This document shows positions 17,122-26,889 of a stretch of DNA of 64,000 bases, piece after piece. The DNA is taken from assembly GCF_003432075.1 (NCBI RefSeq), contig NZ_QWBU01000014.1:21347-85346 (forward strand). The letters run 5' to 3'. Under the pieces are notes generated by a model that made no database searches, was not told where the DNA came from, and worked only from the letters and a program-made list of their open reading frames with translations. The translations under genes and the position numbers were made by a program. The DNA is from Shinella sp. WSJ-2. Lineage in GTDB: Bacteria > Pseudomonadota > Alphaproteobacteria > Rhizobiales > Rhizobiaceae. Position 1 is the stretch's first letter. Each line of letters opens with the position of its first letter.

Positions 17122-17802
17122 ATGCATGTGGGAAATGCGCGCTATTTGAAGCCGGCGGACCTGCCCGAGACGATCCCCGTCTTTCCGCTGACGGGGGCGC
17201 TCCTCCTGCCCGGCGGTCAGCTGCCGCTCAATATCTTCGAGCCGCGTTATCTCTCCATGTTCGACGACGCGCTCGCCTCGCACCGGCTGATTGGCATGGT
17301 GCAGCCGATTTTCGGTGAGCACCGCGCGGAAGAGGCCGGCCACGACAATTCCGAACTCTGCAAGGTCGGCTGCATCGGCCGCATCACCTCCTTCGCGGAG
17401 ACCGGCGACGGGCGCTACGTCGTGTCACTGACCGGCGTGTGCCGCTACCGCCTGTTGGAGGAAGCCTCCAGCGCGAAGTCCTACCGCAGTTTTCGCATCG
17501 CGCCCTTCATCGGCGACCTTTCCGCCCAGGACGACGAGAAGACCGTCGATCGTGACGCCTTGCTCGCCGCCTTCAAGGCCTATCTCGACGCCAACAAGCT
17601 GGAGGCGGATTGGGAGAGTGTGGAGCGCGCCAGCAACACGACGCTGGTCAATTCCATGGCAATGATGTCGCCCTACGGCCCGGCCGAAAAGCAGGCGTTG
17701 CTGGAAGCGCCGGACCTCAAGACCCGCGCCGAAACGCTGATTGCCATCACTGAGATCGTTTTGGCGCGCAGCTACGGTGATGTCGACACGCGGCTGCAAT
17801 AG
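17122..17802 (+). CDS. LON substrate-binding domain protein
   Basis: The 226-residue product consists of the N-terminal LON domain only (PUA-like beta fold plus helices), without AAA+ or protease parts. Motifs [34 protein letters not shown] and [29 protein letters not shown] match the family. Stand-alone LON-domain proteins are widespread in alphaproteobacteria with unclear roles, possibly in binding unfolded protein. ATG 17122 (MHVGNARY) is chosen because GGAAGG at 17111-17116 is well placed; ATG 17107 would add five residues. It sits between the thioredoxin-TPR gene and the Trm112-like gene, 10 bp before the latter. Confidence 0.9.
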   Translation: MHVGNARYLKPADLPETIPVFPLTGALLLPGGQLPLNIFEPRYLSMFDDALASHRLIGMVQPIFGEHRAEEAGHDNSELCKVGCIGRITSFAETGDGRYVVSLTGVCRYRLLEEASSAKSYRSFRIAPFIGDLSAQDDEKTVDRDALLAAFKAYLDANKLEADWESVERASNTTLVNSMAMMSPYGPAEKQALLEAPDLKTRAETLIAITEIVLARSYGDVDTRLQ

Positions 17803-17812
17803 GGCGGGATCG

Positions 17813-18001
17813 ATGGACGACAGCACCAGCCGGGTTGCCCCCAAACTGCTTGAACTTCTCGTCTGCCCGCTCACCAAGGGGCGGCTGCACTATGACGCGC
17901 AGGCCGGGGAATTGATTTCCGAAAGGGCCAAGCTCGCCTATCCAATCCGTGACGGTATCCCGATCATGCTGATTTCCGAGGCGCGGGAAATCAAGGATTG
18001 A
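17813..18001 (+). CDS. Trm112-like protein (YcaR/UPF0434 family)
   Basis: The product has 62 residues with [40 protein letters not shown], the standard Trm112/YcaR pattern. The eukaryotic relative is a zinc-binding activator of methyltransferases; the bacterial members usually keep few cysteines, and here only one is visible (VCPL). ATG 17813 starts 10 bp after the LON-domain stop, so both are probably co-transcribed. The biological role in bacteria is not settled. Confidence 0.9.
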   Translation: MDDSTSRVAPKLLELLVCPLTKGRLHYDAQAGELISERAKLAYPIRDGIPIMLISEAREIKD

Positions 18002-18048
18002 GGGGAAAGGGCGCGGGCGTCGTCGCAAGTTGCCACAATCTCTCTTTT

Positions 18049-18077
18049 GTCATCCTCGACTTAAGGCCGAGGATGAC
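18049..18077. repeat. Palindromic intergenic repeat, second copy
   Basis: GTCATCCTCG (18049-18058) and CGAGGATGAC (18068-18077) form perfect 10-bp arms. The right arm with GGCCGAGGATGACGG is shared with the repeat at 9958-10034. It lies between the convergent Trm112-like and UbiH-like genes, where it could also end transcripts. Confidence 0.8.
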
Positions 18078-18110
18078 GGAGACGTGATCGTGGCAGCAGG
18101 CAGCCGCGAG

Positions 18111-19376
18111 TCAAATCCGCTGACCGACCAGCATGCGCGGATGACCGCCGCCGGTTGTGCCTTCGGCCTGGCGGATGAAGAAGGATTTGAGGCCGGGCAG
18201 GCGGTCGACGATGCCGAGGCCGACGTCGCGCAGCACGCGGATCGGTGTTGCGTCGTTGGAGAACAGGCGGTTCAGCACGTCCGTCGTGACGCCCATCCGC
18301 ACCGTGTCAAAGCGGCGCCAGGTCTCATAGCGCTCCAGCACCGATACGGCGCCGATATCGAGGCCGAGGCGGTCGGCCTCGACGATGGTTTCGGCCAGTG
18401 CCGCCACATCCTTGAAGCCGAGATTGAGGCCCTGGCCGGAAATCGGATGGATGCCGTGCGCGGCATCGCCCGCCAGCGCGAAGCGCGGCGCGATGAAGGC
18501 GCGGGCGAGCGTGAGGCCGAGCGGGAAGGCGCGGCGCCCGCCGACGACCTTCAGCGCGCCCAGCTTGTGGCCGAAGCGACGCTCCAGCTCTTCTTCGAAG
18601 ACGAGATCGTCGCTCTCGACGAGGCGGCGGGCGTCCTCTGTGCGCTCGGTCCAGACGAGCGAGGAACGGTTGCCGGTGAGCGGCAGCGTGGCGAAGGGGC
18701 CGGCGGGGAGGAAGTGTTCCTCTGCCGTGCCGTCATGCGGGCGCTCGTGCTCGACGGTCGTGACGATGCCGGACTGGCCGTAATCGAAGCGCACGGTCTT
18801 GATGCCGGCCATGTCGCGCAGTTTCGAGCGCACCCCGTCGCAGGCGACGAGCAGGCGGGTTTTTCGCGCGGAGCCGTCGGAGAGGTTGACGTCGGTTGCG
18901 TGCTGGCCGGTGGCAAAGCCCTCGGCTGATGTCGACCAGCGCACGGGTATGCCCAAAAGCTCGGCCTGGCGCAGCAGGCTGCCGGTCATGGCGCGGTTCG
19001 GCACCATATGGGCGAAGGGCTGGCCGTCATCGCCGGAGCCGGCGCCCTCGAAGGTCAGGAAGACCGGGCGCACGGGATCGGCGGTGCGCGAATCGGTGAT
19101 GACCATGCGGCGGATCGGTTCGGCCTCCGGGGCGATCTCGTTCCAGACGCCGAGCACGTCGAGCAGGTTGCGCGCGGCCGCGACGATGGCCGAGGCGCGC
19201 TCGTCCTTCTGCCAGACATGCTCGGGGGCGCCATCGACGACTTCGACGGCAAGGTGCGGCGCGGCCTTCTTGATCGAGACGGCCAGCGACAGGCCGACAT
19301 AGCCGCCGCCGGCGACGAGCACGTCGAGCATGGGAGCGTCAGGCTTGATGGCGTCGGGCTCGATCACGTCGGTCAT
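18111..19376 (-). CDS. UbiH/UbiF/COQ6-type FAD-dependent hydroxylase
   Basis: Aromatic-ring hydroxylase of ubiquinone biosynthesis. The 421-residue product has the FAD dinucleotide motif VAGGGYVGLSLA near residues 21-32, the DG motif segment LLVACDGVRSKLRDMAG, and the second FAD segment FALAGDAAHGIHPISGQGLNLGFKD, diagnostic of the UbiH/COQ6 family. ATG 19376 is preceded by AGGAG with a seven-base spacer. Which ring position it hydroxylates (C1, C5 or C6) cannot be told; many alphaproteobacteria use one or two broad-range UbiL/UbiM-type enzymes. It diverges from tesB. Confidence 0.92.
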   Translation of the reverse strand: MTDVIEPDAIKPDAPMLDVLVAGGGYVGLSLAVSIKKAAPHLAVEVVDGAPEHVWQKDERASAIVAAARNLLDVLGVWNEIAPEAEPIRRMVITDSRTADPVRPVFLTFEGAGSGDDGQPFAHMVPNRAMTGSLLRQAELLGIPVRWSTSAEGFATGQHATDVNLSDGSARKTRLLVACDGVRSKLRDMAGIKTVRFDYGQSGIVTTVEHERPHDGTAEEHFLPAGPFATLPLTGNRSSLVWTERTEDARRLVESDDLVFEEELERRFGHKLGALKVVGGRRAFPLGLTLARAFIAPRFALAGDAAHGIHPISGQGLNLGFKDVAALAETIVEADRLGLDIGAVSVLERYETWRRFDTVRMGVTTDVLNRLFSNDATPIRVLRDVGLGIVDRLPGLKSFFIRQAEGTTGGGHPRMLVGQRI

Positions 19377-19472
19377 GGGGAGACTCCTGGCCGCTTGAGG
19401 TCTTGTTTCCCCCTATATAGAGGAGGAGGGGCCGCTTTCCTACCTCAGGCCATGTATCGGAGCCACGTCCAA

Positions 19473-20357
19473 ATGTCGCGCCATCAGCCCAAGAACCCCG
19501 CCATGGACCTTCTGATCGAGACGCTCGATCTCGAGCAGCTCGAGGTGCGGCTCTTTCGCGGCAAGAGCCCGCAGGCCGGCTGGCAGCGGGTTTTCGGCGG
19601 GCAGGTGATTGGCCAGGCGCTGGTGGCGGCGACGCGCACGGTGGAAGAAGGGCGCTTCGTGCATTCCCTGCACGCCTATTTCGTACGGCCTGGTGATCCC
19701 TCCGTGCCGATCATCTACGATGTGGAGAACATCCGCGACGGCGGCTCCTTTGCCACGCGCCGCGTTACCGCCATCCAGCACGGCAAGCCGATTTACTTCA
19801 TGACCGCCTCCTTCCAGGATGACGAGGATGGGTTTGAGCATCAGGCGCCGATGCCGGATGTGCCGATGCCTGAAACGCTGCTCGGGGAGGCGGAGCTCAA
19901 GGAGCGGTTCCTGACCCAGGCACCCTCCCATATCCGTGCCTATTGGGAACGCCCGCGGCCGATCGAGCTGCGTCCCGTCGCGCTCGACCACTATTTTTCT
20001 ACCGAGAAGCTGGAGCCGAACCAGGACATCTGGGTGCGCACGACCGGGCCGGTGCCGGCCGAGCGGCATTTGCAGGCGGCGGTGCTCGCCTATCTCTCCG
20101 ACATGACGCTGCTCGACACCTCGCTCTTCGCGCACGGCACCTCCGTGCTGGACCGCAGGCTGCAGGTGGCGAGCCTAGACCACGCTATGTGGTTCCATCG
20201 CCCGCCGGTTCTCGACGACTGGCTGCTCTACAGCCAGGACAGCCCCTCGGCTTTCGGAGGGCGCGGCATGACGCGTGGCGCAATTTTCAGCCGTTCCGGC
20301 ACCCTTCTTGCCTCCGTTGCCCAGGAGGGGTTGATTCGGAAAAAGGCAACTGATTAA
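19473..20357 (+). CDS. tesB: Acyl-CoA thioesterase II
   Basis: Double-hotdog thioesterase that hydrolyses medium- and long-chain acyl-CoA. The product has about 294 residues and carries QRVFGGQVIGQALVAA and HSLHAYFVRPGDPSVPIIYDVE in the first hotdog, and YLSDMTLLDT (catalytic Asp region) with SLDHAMWFHRP in the second. The start is uncertain: ATG 19473 has GGAG at 19459-19462, ATG 19503 (MDLLIETLDLEQLEV) gives the more family-like 284 residues, and ATG 19452 is a third option. It is followed by glnK, which has its own promoter region. Confidence 0.93.
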   Translation: MSRHQPKNPAMDLLIETLDLEQLEVRLFRGKSPQAGWQRVFGGQVIGQALVAATRTVEEGRFVHSLHAYFVRPGDPSVPIIYDVENIRDGGSFATRRVTAIQHGKPIYFMTASFQDDEDGFEHQAPMPDVPMPETLLGEAELKERFLTQAPSHIRAYWERPRPIELRPVALDHYFSTEKLEPNQDIWVRTTGPVPAERHLQAAVLAYLSDMTLLDTSLFAHGTSVLDRRLQVASLDHAMWFHRPPVLDDWLLYSQDSPSAFGGRGMTRGAIFSRSGTLLASVAQEGLIRKKATD

Positions 20358-20480
20358 ATTTCATTCATAATACTAATATCGCCTATATTTTAATCATTCG
20401 TGGTGACGATTTTTTGCGCCGCAGCATAAGAGCTATTTTTATCGTTTGAAAATCAGCGCGTTAGCTCAGCCGTTCGAATC

Positions 20481-20496
20481 TGGCACGCCCTTTGAA
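20481..20496 (+). promoter_or_regulatory. Candidate sigma-54 promoter for glnK-amtB
   Basis: TGGCACGCCCTTTGAA matches the RpoN consensus TGGCACGNNNNTTGCW with one mismatch (A for C near -12). glnK-amtB is a classic NtrC/sigma-54-controlled operon, so the position 83 bp upstream of glnK fits. No confident NtrC site was identified. Confidence 0.7.
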
Positions 20497-20578
20497 TGTG
20501 TAGGTCTCAGTCGTTGCGTTTGCCAACGGCAAGGAGATGGCCCCGGCTGGGGGACAAGCACGAAGGATGGGAAACCAG

Positions 20579-20917
20579 ATGAAAATCGTAATGGCCATTA
20601 TCAAGCCGTTCAAACTCGATGAGGTGCGCGAAGCCCTCACCGCCGTTGGCATCCAGGGCCTGACCGTGACCGAAGTGAAGGGTTACGGGCGCCAGAAGGG
20701 TCACACGGAAATCTACCGCGGCACCGAATATGCCGTCAGCTTCCTGCCGAAACTGAAGATCGAGATCGCCGTGCCGGGCGACCTTGCCGACAAGGCCGTC
20801 GAGGCGATCGCCTCTGCCGCCAAGACCGGCCAGATCGGCGACGGCAAGATCTTCGTCTACGCCATCGACCATGCCGTGCGCATCCGCACCGGCGAAACCG
20901 ATACCGAAGCGCTCTAA
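20579..20917 (+). CDS. glnK: PII signal-transduction protein GlnK
   Basis: Trimeric nitrogen-status sensor that binds ATP/ADP and 2-oxoglutarate and blocks AmtB when nitrogen is plentiful. The 112-residue product is of canonical PII length. The T-loop contains the uridylylation site Tyr51 (GHTEIYRGTEYAVSF), and the B-loop GQIGDGKIFV is intact. ATG 20579 is chosen because MKIVMAIIKPFKLDEVR is the conserved PII N-terminus; an ATG at 20567 would add four residues. It precedes amtB by 30 bp, which identifies it as GlnK rather than GlnB, and a sigma-54-like promoter lies upstream. Confidence 0.97.
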   Translation: MKIVMAIIKPFKLDEVREALTAVGIQGLTVTEVKGYGRQKGHTEIYRGTEYAVSFLPKLKIEIAVPGDLADKAVEAIASAAKTGQIGDGKIFVYAIDHAVRIRTGETDTEAL

Positions 20918-20947
20918 GCAAACGGCCTTTCAGGGAGCCCAGTTACA

Positions 20948-22309
20948 ATGTCGTCATTCAAGCTTTCTCACACCCTTTCCCGCGTGGCTGCCGCCACGGC
21001 GGCCGTGTTTGCGCCCGTGGTCGCCTTCGCGCAGGAAACCGCGCCCGCTGCCACCGAAGCCGCTGCCGCAGCGCCCGTTCCGGACAAGGCCGATACGGTC
21101 TTCATGTTCGTCGCAACGCTGCTCGTATTCTTCATGCTGATCCCAGGCCTCGCTTTGTTCTACGGCGGCCTGGTGCGCGCCAAAAACATGCTGTCCGTCC
21201 TCATGCAGTGCACCGTTATCGGCGCCGTCATGATGATTGTCTGGGTCACCTATGGCTATTCCTTCGCCTTCGGCGGCTCGACGAGCCCCTATTTCGGCGG
21301 CTTCGCCAAGATGTTCCTGTCGGGTGTGACCGTCGATAGCACCGCGGCGACCTTCTCCGAGGGCGTGGTCATTCCGGAATACATCTTCATGCTGTTCCAG
21401 ATGACCTTCGCCGCCCTGACGCCGGCACTGATCATCGGCGCCTTCGCCGAACGCATCAAGTTCTCGGCCGTTATCCTGTTTACCGTGCTCTGGGCCACCT
21501 TCGTCTATTTCCCGATCGCCCACATGGTCTGGGACGGCAACGGTCTGATCTTCAACATGGGCGCGCTTGATTTCGCCGGCGGTACCGTCGTTCACATCAA
21601 TGCCGGCGTTGCAGGCCTCATCGGCGCGATCATGGTCGGCAAGCGCACCGGCTTCGGCAAGGACATGATGGCCCCCCACTCCATGACGCTCACCCTCGTC
21701 GGTGCCGCCATGCTGTGGTTCGGCTGGTTCGGCTTCAACGCCGGCTCCAACCTCGAAGCCTCGGGCGGCGCAGTTCTCGCCACCGTCAACACCTTCGTCG
21801 CCACCGCTGCCGCCATTCTCGCCTGGTCGGTGGTCGAAGCCTTCACCCGCGGCAAGGCCTCGCTGCTCGGTGCCGCCTCGGGCATGATCGCCGGCCTCGT
21901 CGTCGTCACCCCGGCGGCCGGCTCCGTCGGTCCGTTCGGCGCCATCGTGCTCGGCCTCATTGTCTCGCCGATCTGCTACTTCTTCGTCGCCGTCGTGAAG
22001 AACAAGTTCGGCTACGACGACACGGCCGACGTGTTCGGCGTCCATGGCGTCGGTGGCCTCGTCGGCGCGCTCGGCACGGGCATCTTCACCGCCCCGTCGC
22101 TCGGCGGCACGGGTGCGGCCGATTTCTCGATCGCCTCGCAGTTCATGACGCAGCTCACCGCCGTCGTCATCACCATCGTCTGGTGCGGCGTCGTCTCGGC
22201 CATCCTCTACAAGGTCGTCGATCTGATCGTGGGTCTGCGCGTCTCGGTCGAAGCCGAACGCGAAGGTCTCGACCTCTCGTCGCACGGTGAAGCCGCTTAC
22301 CACTCGTAA
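20948..22309 (+). CDS. amtB: Ammonium transporter AmtB
   Basis: Trimeric inner-membrane ammonium channel. The 453-residue product has a cleavable N-terminal signal (AAATAAVFAPVVAFAQE) followed by about 11 membrane segments starting at TVFMFVATLLVFFMLIPGLALFYGGLVRAKN (read as TVFMFVATLLVFFMLIPG and LALFYGGLVRAKN). The conserved pore histidine region DFAGGTVVHINAGVAGLIGA and the later DVFGVHGVGGLVGAL are intact. It forms an operon with glnK, whose T-loop plugs this pore. A strong terminator follows at 22377. Confidence 0.97.
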   Translation: MSSFKLSHTLSRVAAATAAVFAPVVAFAQETAPAATEAAAAAPVPDKADTVFMFVATLLVFFMLIPGLALFYGGLVRAKNMLSVLMQCTVIGAVMMIVWVTYGYSFAFGGSTSPYFGGFAKMFLSGVTVDSTAATFSEGVVIPEYIFMLFQMTFAALTPALIIGAFAERIKFSAVILFTVLWATFVYFPIAHMVWDGNGLIFNMGALDFAGGTVVHINAGVAGLIGAIMVGKRTGFGKDMMAPHSMTLTLVGAAMLWFGWFGFNAGSNLEASGGAVLATVNTFVATAAAILAWSVVEAFTRGKASLLGAASGMIAGLVVVTPAAGSVGPFGAIVLGLIVSPICYFFVAVVKNKFGYDDTADVFGVHGVGGLVGALGTGIFTAPSLGGTGAADFSIASQFMTQLTAVVITIVWCGVVSAILYKVVDLIVGLRVSVEAEREGLDLSSHGEAAYHS

Positions 22310-22376
22310 AAAGATCGCGGCGGCCTGCGGGCCGTCGCCACGCACCCGTCGCGGCCTGGGAAACCAGACCGCCCTT

Positions 22377-22404
22377 GGCCCGGACCCTGGTCCGGGCCCT
22401 TTTC
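22377..22404 (+). terminator. Terminator after glnK-amtB
   Basis: GGCCCGGACC (22377-22386) and GGTCCGGGCC (22389-22398) form a perfect palindrome followed by CTTTT. Confidence 0.8.
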
Positions 22405-22543
22405 GTTTACGCACGTGAAACCATGACAGGGGGTGGCATGGTTAACGCGCCATTAAAACTTCCTTCGTAGGGTTTGCAGTCAGGCACATCCGCGAATCGC
22501 GCGGAGATGTGGGTATTCCATTGCGTGGGCACAGGCTGAAACC

Positions 22544-25216
22544 ATGAGCAGAAGCATTTCGGCAGGGCTGGACAACCGTCACGACCGTTTCGTTCTGTCG
22601 GCATTCGTCTGGCGGCAGGTGCAGGTCCTTTTCGGGCTCGCGATATTCCTCGGCCTCGCCTTGGCGATCGCAGCACTCTCCACCTGGAATGTCTCCGACC
22701 CCAGCCTGTCCTATGCCTCGAGCGGCACGCCGGTGAACCTGCTCGGTTATCCCGGTGCCGTCTTCGCCGATATCTTCATGCAGTTCTTCGGCCTTGCCAG
22801 CGTGATCGCACTGCTGCCGGTCGTCGCCTGGGCGATCGGGCTGATCAGCGGCCGCCGGTTCAACCGCATTCCGCAGCGCGCGGCGGCTTGGCTCGGCGGC
22901 GCGATCCTTGCTTCGGCGGCGCTTGCCTGCGTGCCTGGTCCGGTGACCTGGCCACTGCCGACGGGGCTCGGCGGCGTCTTCGGCGACATGATCCTGCGTT
23001 TCCCCGCCCTCTTCACCGGCGCCTACCCGACGGGCATGCTGGCCAGCATCCTCGGCGGCATCATCGCCCTTCCGGCGGCCTGGCTGATGGTGTTCAGTGC
23101 CGGCCTTGTCGGCACGGTGACGATCGACGATGAAGAGGACTTCGCGCCGGCTCCTGTCCAGAGCCGCGCTCGTACGGTTGCCGAGGAAGAGGAAGACGAA
23201 GAGCGGGAAGGCCCGCTCACCGTGTTTGCCGGCGCGATGACGCATGCCTGGTATACTGGACAGGCGCGCGTTCGCCGCATCTTCGGCCTGACTGGCCAGC
23301 GCCGCAAGGCGCGCGGTATCGAGCAGCCCTATGATTTCAACGAGGACGAATTCGGCACGCTGAACGAGCCGGTGCGCGCCCGCGCGGCAACCCGTTCCGG
23401 CGAACGCGTCGAGCCTTCGATGGACGGCCGCCGTGCCGTCGAGGCCCCGTCGATCGCGCTCGACGACGAGGACGGCGATCTGCCTTTCGATACGCACGAG
23501 CGCCTGGCGCATCCGAGCGGCATTCTGCCGGATGACGATTCCGACGACATCGCCGCCGACTGGGCGCCGCGCCGCGCACCGGCCCGCCAGGCGGCATCGG
23601 CGGCCAGCGCCCGCGTAGCACCCGCTGCGTCACGCCCGAAGCCCGGCCAGCGGATCGATCGTGAAGCGCAGTCCTCCTTCGTCGGCGCCGAGGGCTTCCA
23701 GCTGCCGCCGATCCATCTGCTCGCCGAGCCGCGCGGCCAGGTCCGCGATGCGACGCTCTCGGCCGATGCGCTCGAACAGAATGCCCGCATGCTGGAAGGC
23801 GTGCTGGAGGATTTCGGGGTCAAGGGCGAGATCATCCATGTCCGTCCCGGTCCAGTCGTCACCCTCTATGAGCTGGAGCCGGCGCCCGGCATCAAGTCGT
23901 CGCGCGTCATCGGCCTTGCCGACGATATCGCCCGCTCGATGAGCGCGATCGCCGCCCGCGTCGCCGTCGTGCCCGGCCGCAACGCCATCGGTATCGAACT
24001 GCCCAACCAGAGCCGCGAAACGGTCTATCTGCGCGAACTCATCGCCTCGCGCGATTTCGAGACGTCAAAAGCCCGCCTTGCCATGGCGCTCGGCAAGACG
24101 ATCGGCGGCGAGCCCGTTATTTCCGACATCGCCAAGATGCCGCACCTGCTCGTTGCGGGTACCACCGGCTCGGGTAAATCCGTCGCGATCAACACCATGA
24201 TCCTGTCGCTGCTCTACCGCCTGAAGCCGGAGCAGTGCCGCCTGATCATGATCGACCCCAAGATGCTCGAACTCTCCGTCTATGACGGCATCCCGCATCT
24301 GCTCTCTCCCGTCGTCACCGATCCGAAGAAGGCCGTCGTCGCCTTGAAGTGGACGGTGCGCGAGATGGAGGAGCGCTACAAGAAGATGTCGAAGATCGGC
24401 GTGCGCAATATCGACGGCTTCAACAGCCGTGTCGAGCAGGCACTGGCCAAGGGCGAGACGATCACCCGCACTGTGCAGACCGGCTTCGACCGCCAGACCG
24501 GGGAGGCCATGTACGAGACGGAGGAATTCGATCTCCAGCCGATGCCCTATATCGTCGTGATCATCGACGAAATGGCCGACCTGATGATGGTTGCCGGCAA
24601 GGATATCGAAGGCGCCGTGCAGCGTCTGGCACAGATGGCGCGCGCCGCGGGCATTCATGTCATCATGGCGACGCAGCGTCCGTCGGTCGATGTGATCACC
24701 GGCACGATCAAGGCGAATTTCCCGACACGCATCTCCTTCCAGGTGACGTCGAAGATCGATAGCCGCACCATTCTTGGCGAACAGGGCGCCGAACAGCTGC
24801 TCGGCATGGGCGACATGCTGTACATGGCCGGCGGCGGGCGCATTCAGCGTGTGCACGGTCCGTTTGTCTCGGATGGCGAGGTGGAAGCCGTTGTCGCGCA
24901 TCTCAAGGCGCAGGGCGCGCCGCAATATCTCGATGCCATCACCCAGGATGACGACGAGGACGGCGACGACGGGCATGGTCCGGCCGGTACGGCGAACCTA
25001 GAGGATTCCGACGATCCCTACGACCAGGCGGTCGCCGTGGTGCTGCGCGACGGCAAGGCCTCGACATCCTATATCCAGCGCCGTCTCGGCATCGGCTACA
25101 ACCGCGCCGCCTCGCTGATCGAACGCATGGAGAAGGAGGGACTGATCGGCCCCGCCAACCACGCCGGAAAGCGCGAAATCCTCGTGCCGACGGAAGACGA
25201 AATTTCGGGACGATGA
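22544..25216 (+). CDS. ftsK: DNA translocase FtsK
   Basis: Septum-anchored motor that pumps DNA to finish chromosome segregation. The 890-residue product has four hydrophobic N-terminal segments within residues 25-190, an acidic/low-complexity linker (about 190-385), the RecA-like motor with Walker [13 protein letters not shown] (near residue 543) and Walker [15 protein letters not shown], and the C-terminal gamma winged helix ([22 protein letters not shown]) that reads KOPS sequences. The linker is short compared with E. coli FtsK. ATG 22544 matches the N-terminus expected for rhizobial FtsK. The lolA gene follows after 124 bp. Confidence 0.95.
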   Translation: MSRSISAGLDNRHDRFVLSAFVWRQVQVLFGLAIFLGLALAIAALSTWNVSDPSLSYASSGTPVNLLGYPGAVFADIFMQFFGLASVIALLPVVAWAIGLISGRRFNRIPQRAAAWLGGAILASAALACVPGPVTWPLPTGLGGVFGDMILRFPALFTGAYPTGMLASILGGIIALPAAWLMVFSAGLVGTVTIDDEEDFAPAPVQSRARTVAEEEEDEEREGPLTVFAGAMTHAWYTGQARVRRIFGLTGQRRKARGIEQPYDFNEDEFGTLNEPVRARAATRSGERVEPSMDGRRAVEAPSIALDDEDGDLPFDTHERLAHPSGILPDDDSDDIAADWAPRRAPARQAASAASARVAPAASRPKPGQRIDREAQSSFVGAEGFQLPPIHLLAEPRGQVRDATLSADALEQNARMLEGVLEDFGVKGEIIHVRPGPVVTLYELEPAPGIKSSRVIGLADDIARSMSAIAARVAVVPGRNAIGIELPNQSRETVYLRELIASRDFETSKARLAMALGKTIGGEPVISDIAKMPHLLVAGTTGSGKSVAINTMILSLLYRLKPEQCRLIMIDPKMLELSVYDGIPHLLSPVVTDPKKAVVALKWTVREMEERYKKMSKIGVRNIDGFNSRVEQALAKGETITRTVQTGFDRQTGEAMYETEEFDLQPMPYIVVIIDEMADLMMVAGKDIEGAVQRLAQMARAAGIHVIMATQRPSVDVITGTIKANFPTRISFQVTSKIDSRTILGEQGAEQLLGMGDMLYMAGGGRIQRVHGPFVSDGEVEAVVAHLKAQGAPQYLDAITQDDDEDGDDGHGPAGTANLEDSDDPYDQAVAVVLRDGKASTSYIQRRLGIGYNRAASLIERMEKEGLIGPANHAGKREILVPTEDEISGR

Positions 25217-25340
25217 CGGGGAACGGAGTGCCTTCTGCGACGTTTCGACCGGCAAGTCTCGCGCCATTATTTCTGCTTGGGCTGAATGCCATTATGGCGC
25301 CGCGTTTGGCCCGCATGAAAAACGCATGAAGGAGACCAAG

Positions 25341-25991
25341 ATGAACCGATCCGAAAAAGCCGGTACGCTGACGCGCCGCGGCTTCACCGGCCTCATGGCC
25401 CTGACATTCTCTGCCGGCCTTTCGCTGCTGTCGCCCGTCGAGGCCTCCGCGCAGGCCAGCGCCGCCGCCCAGAAGATCGCCGATCACTTCGCTTCGGTGA
25501 AGACCATGGCCGGCGAATTCGTGCAGTTCGGTCCGCGCGGCGAGCAGACCGGCGGCAAGTTCTTCATAGACCGTCCGGGGAAGATTCGCTTCAATTACGA
25601 AGACCCCTCGCCGATGCGTGTGATCGCCGACGGTCGATCCGTCGTCATCGGCAACCGCAAGCTCAAGACCTGGGATCTCTACCCGCTCTCCAAGACGCCG
25701 CTGAACTTGCTGCTCGGCAACAAGATTGACCTCTCGGCCAAAATGGTGCGCTCTGTGAAGGAAGAGGCCGATCTGACGACGATCGTGCTCGGCGATCGCA
25801 ACATGTTCGGTGATTCGACCATTACCATGATGTTCGACCCGAAGACCTATGATCTGCGCCAGTGGACGATCACCGACGCTCAGGGCAAGGACACGTCGGT
25901 GATGATCTTCAACGTGAAGACAGGCATTCCCCTCGACGACAAGGTGTTCACGATCCCCTATGACGAGGTTCGCCAGCGCGGCGCCAAATAA
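25341..25991 (+). CDS. lolA: Outer-membrane lipoprotein carrier LolA family protein
   Basis: Periplasmic chaperone that ferries lipoproteins from LolCDE to the outer membrane. The 216-residue product has a long N-terminal signal with an RRGFTG twin-arginine-like start and a hydrophobic core ending EASAQA near residue 39, then the LolA fold: FASVKTMAGEFVQFGPRGEQTGGKFFI, RPGKIRFNYEDPSP and VIADGRSVVIGN. AAGGAG sits before ATG 25341. The ftsK-lolA-xthA order is typical of Rhizobiales. Whether it works as LolA or in another lipid-carrier role cannot be proved from sequence. Confidence 0.9.
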   Translation: MNRSEKAGTLTRRGFTGLMALTFSAGLSLLSPVEASAQASAAAQKIADHFASVKTMAGEFVQFGPRGEQTGGKFFIDRPGKIRFNYEDPSPMRVIADGRSVVIGNRKLKTWDLYPLSKTPLNLLLGNKIDLSAKMVRSVKEEADLTTIVLGDRNMFGDSTITMMFDPKTYDLRQWTITDAQGKDTSVMIFNVKTGIPLDDKVFTIPYDEVRQRGAK

Positions 25992-26035
25992 TCGGCGTTT
26001 CCGTTCAGCTGGAAATGCTCTAAGACGCCCTGAAA

Positions 26036-26065
26036 CCGGCCCGCTCGACGGGCCGGATGCTTTTT
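26036..26065 (+). terminator. Terminator after lolA
   Basis: CCGGCCCG and CGGGCCGG pair around CTCGA (26036-26056), followed by ATGCTTTTTG. Confidence 0.75.
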
Positions 26066-26079
26066 GAGGCGGACCCGGC

Positions 26080-26886
26080 ATGGCACTTTCGATCGCGACC
26101 TGGAACATCAACTCCGTGCGGCTGCGCATGCCGCTCGTCGAGCATTTCCTGAAGACTTTCGCGCCCGATATCCTGTGCCTGCAGGAAACCAAGTGCCCGA
26201 ACGACCAGTTTCCCTCCAAACCGCTGAAGGCGCTCGGTTACGAGCATATCGTCATGCATGGCCAGAAGGGCTATCACGGCGTCGCCACCATCTCCCGTCT
26301 GCCGCTGACCGAGATCGTCGAGCGGCGCGACTATTGCGGCGTCGGCGATGCACGCCACGTCTCGGTGCTCCTGCATCACGGCGGCAAGTCGATCCGCGTG
26401 CACAATTTCTATGTGCCGGCCGGCGGCGACGAGCCCGACCGCACGATCAACGCGAAATTCGGCCACAAACTTGATTTCATCGAGGAGATGAAGCTCCTGC
26501 ATGCCGAAGCCGAGGCCGGGATTTCCTCGATCCTCGTCGGCGATCTCAACATCGCGCCGCTGGAGCACGATGTCTGGTCGCACAAGCAGCTCCTTAAGAT
26601 TGTCAGCCATACGCCGGTCGAGACCGCAGGTCTGATCGAGGTAATGACCAAGGGTGCTTGGGTGGATCTGATGCGCCGCAAGGTGCCCGCGGAGCAGAAG
26701 CTTTATACGTGGTGGAGCTACCGCTCGGCCGACTGGCAGGCCGCCAACAAGGGCCGCCGCCTCGACCATATCTGGTCGTCCGCCGATCTCGACCCGCATC
26801 TCACCAACATTTCCGTCATCCGCGAAGCGCGCGGCTGGGAGCGGCCCTCGGACCACGTGCCTGTCATCGCTGAGTTTGATTTCTAA
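26080..26886 (+). CDS. xthA: Exodeoxyribonuclease III
   Basis: AP endonuclease and 3'-5' exonuclease of base-excision repair. The 268-residue product has the EEP-family residues in order: SIATWNINSVRLR, CLQETK (metal-binding Glu), VHNFYVPAGGDEPDR, ILVGDLNIAP (Asp and Asn), and RRLDHIWSS and PSDHVPVIAEFDF at the C-terminus. GAGG precedes ATG 26080. It converges on the cNMP-domain gene with only 3 bp between stops. Confidence 0.95.
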   Translation: MALSIATWNINSVRLRMPLVEHFLKTFAPDILCLQETKCPNDQFPSKPLKALGYEHIVMHGQKGYHGVATISRLPLTEIVERRDYCGVGDARHVSVLLHHGGKSIRVHNFYVPAGGDEPDRTINAKFGHKLDFIEEMKLLHAEAEAGISSILVGDLNIAPLEHDVWSHKQLLKIVSHTPVETAGLIEVMTKGAWVDLMRRKVPAEQKLYTWWSYRSADWQAANKGRRLDHIWSSADLDPHLTNISVIREARGWERPSDHVPVIAEFDF

Positions 26887-26889
26887 AAA

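Noticed and set aside
20954..22414. Open frame of 486 codons opposite amtB
   Set aside because: Low-complexity Asp/Glu/His/Gly string caused by the membrane codons of amtB.
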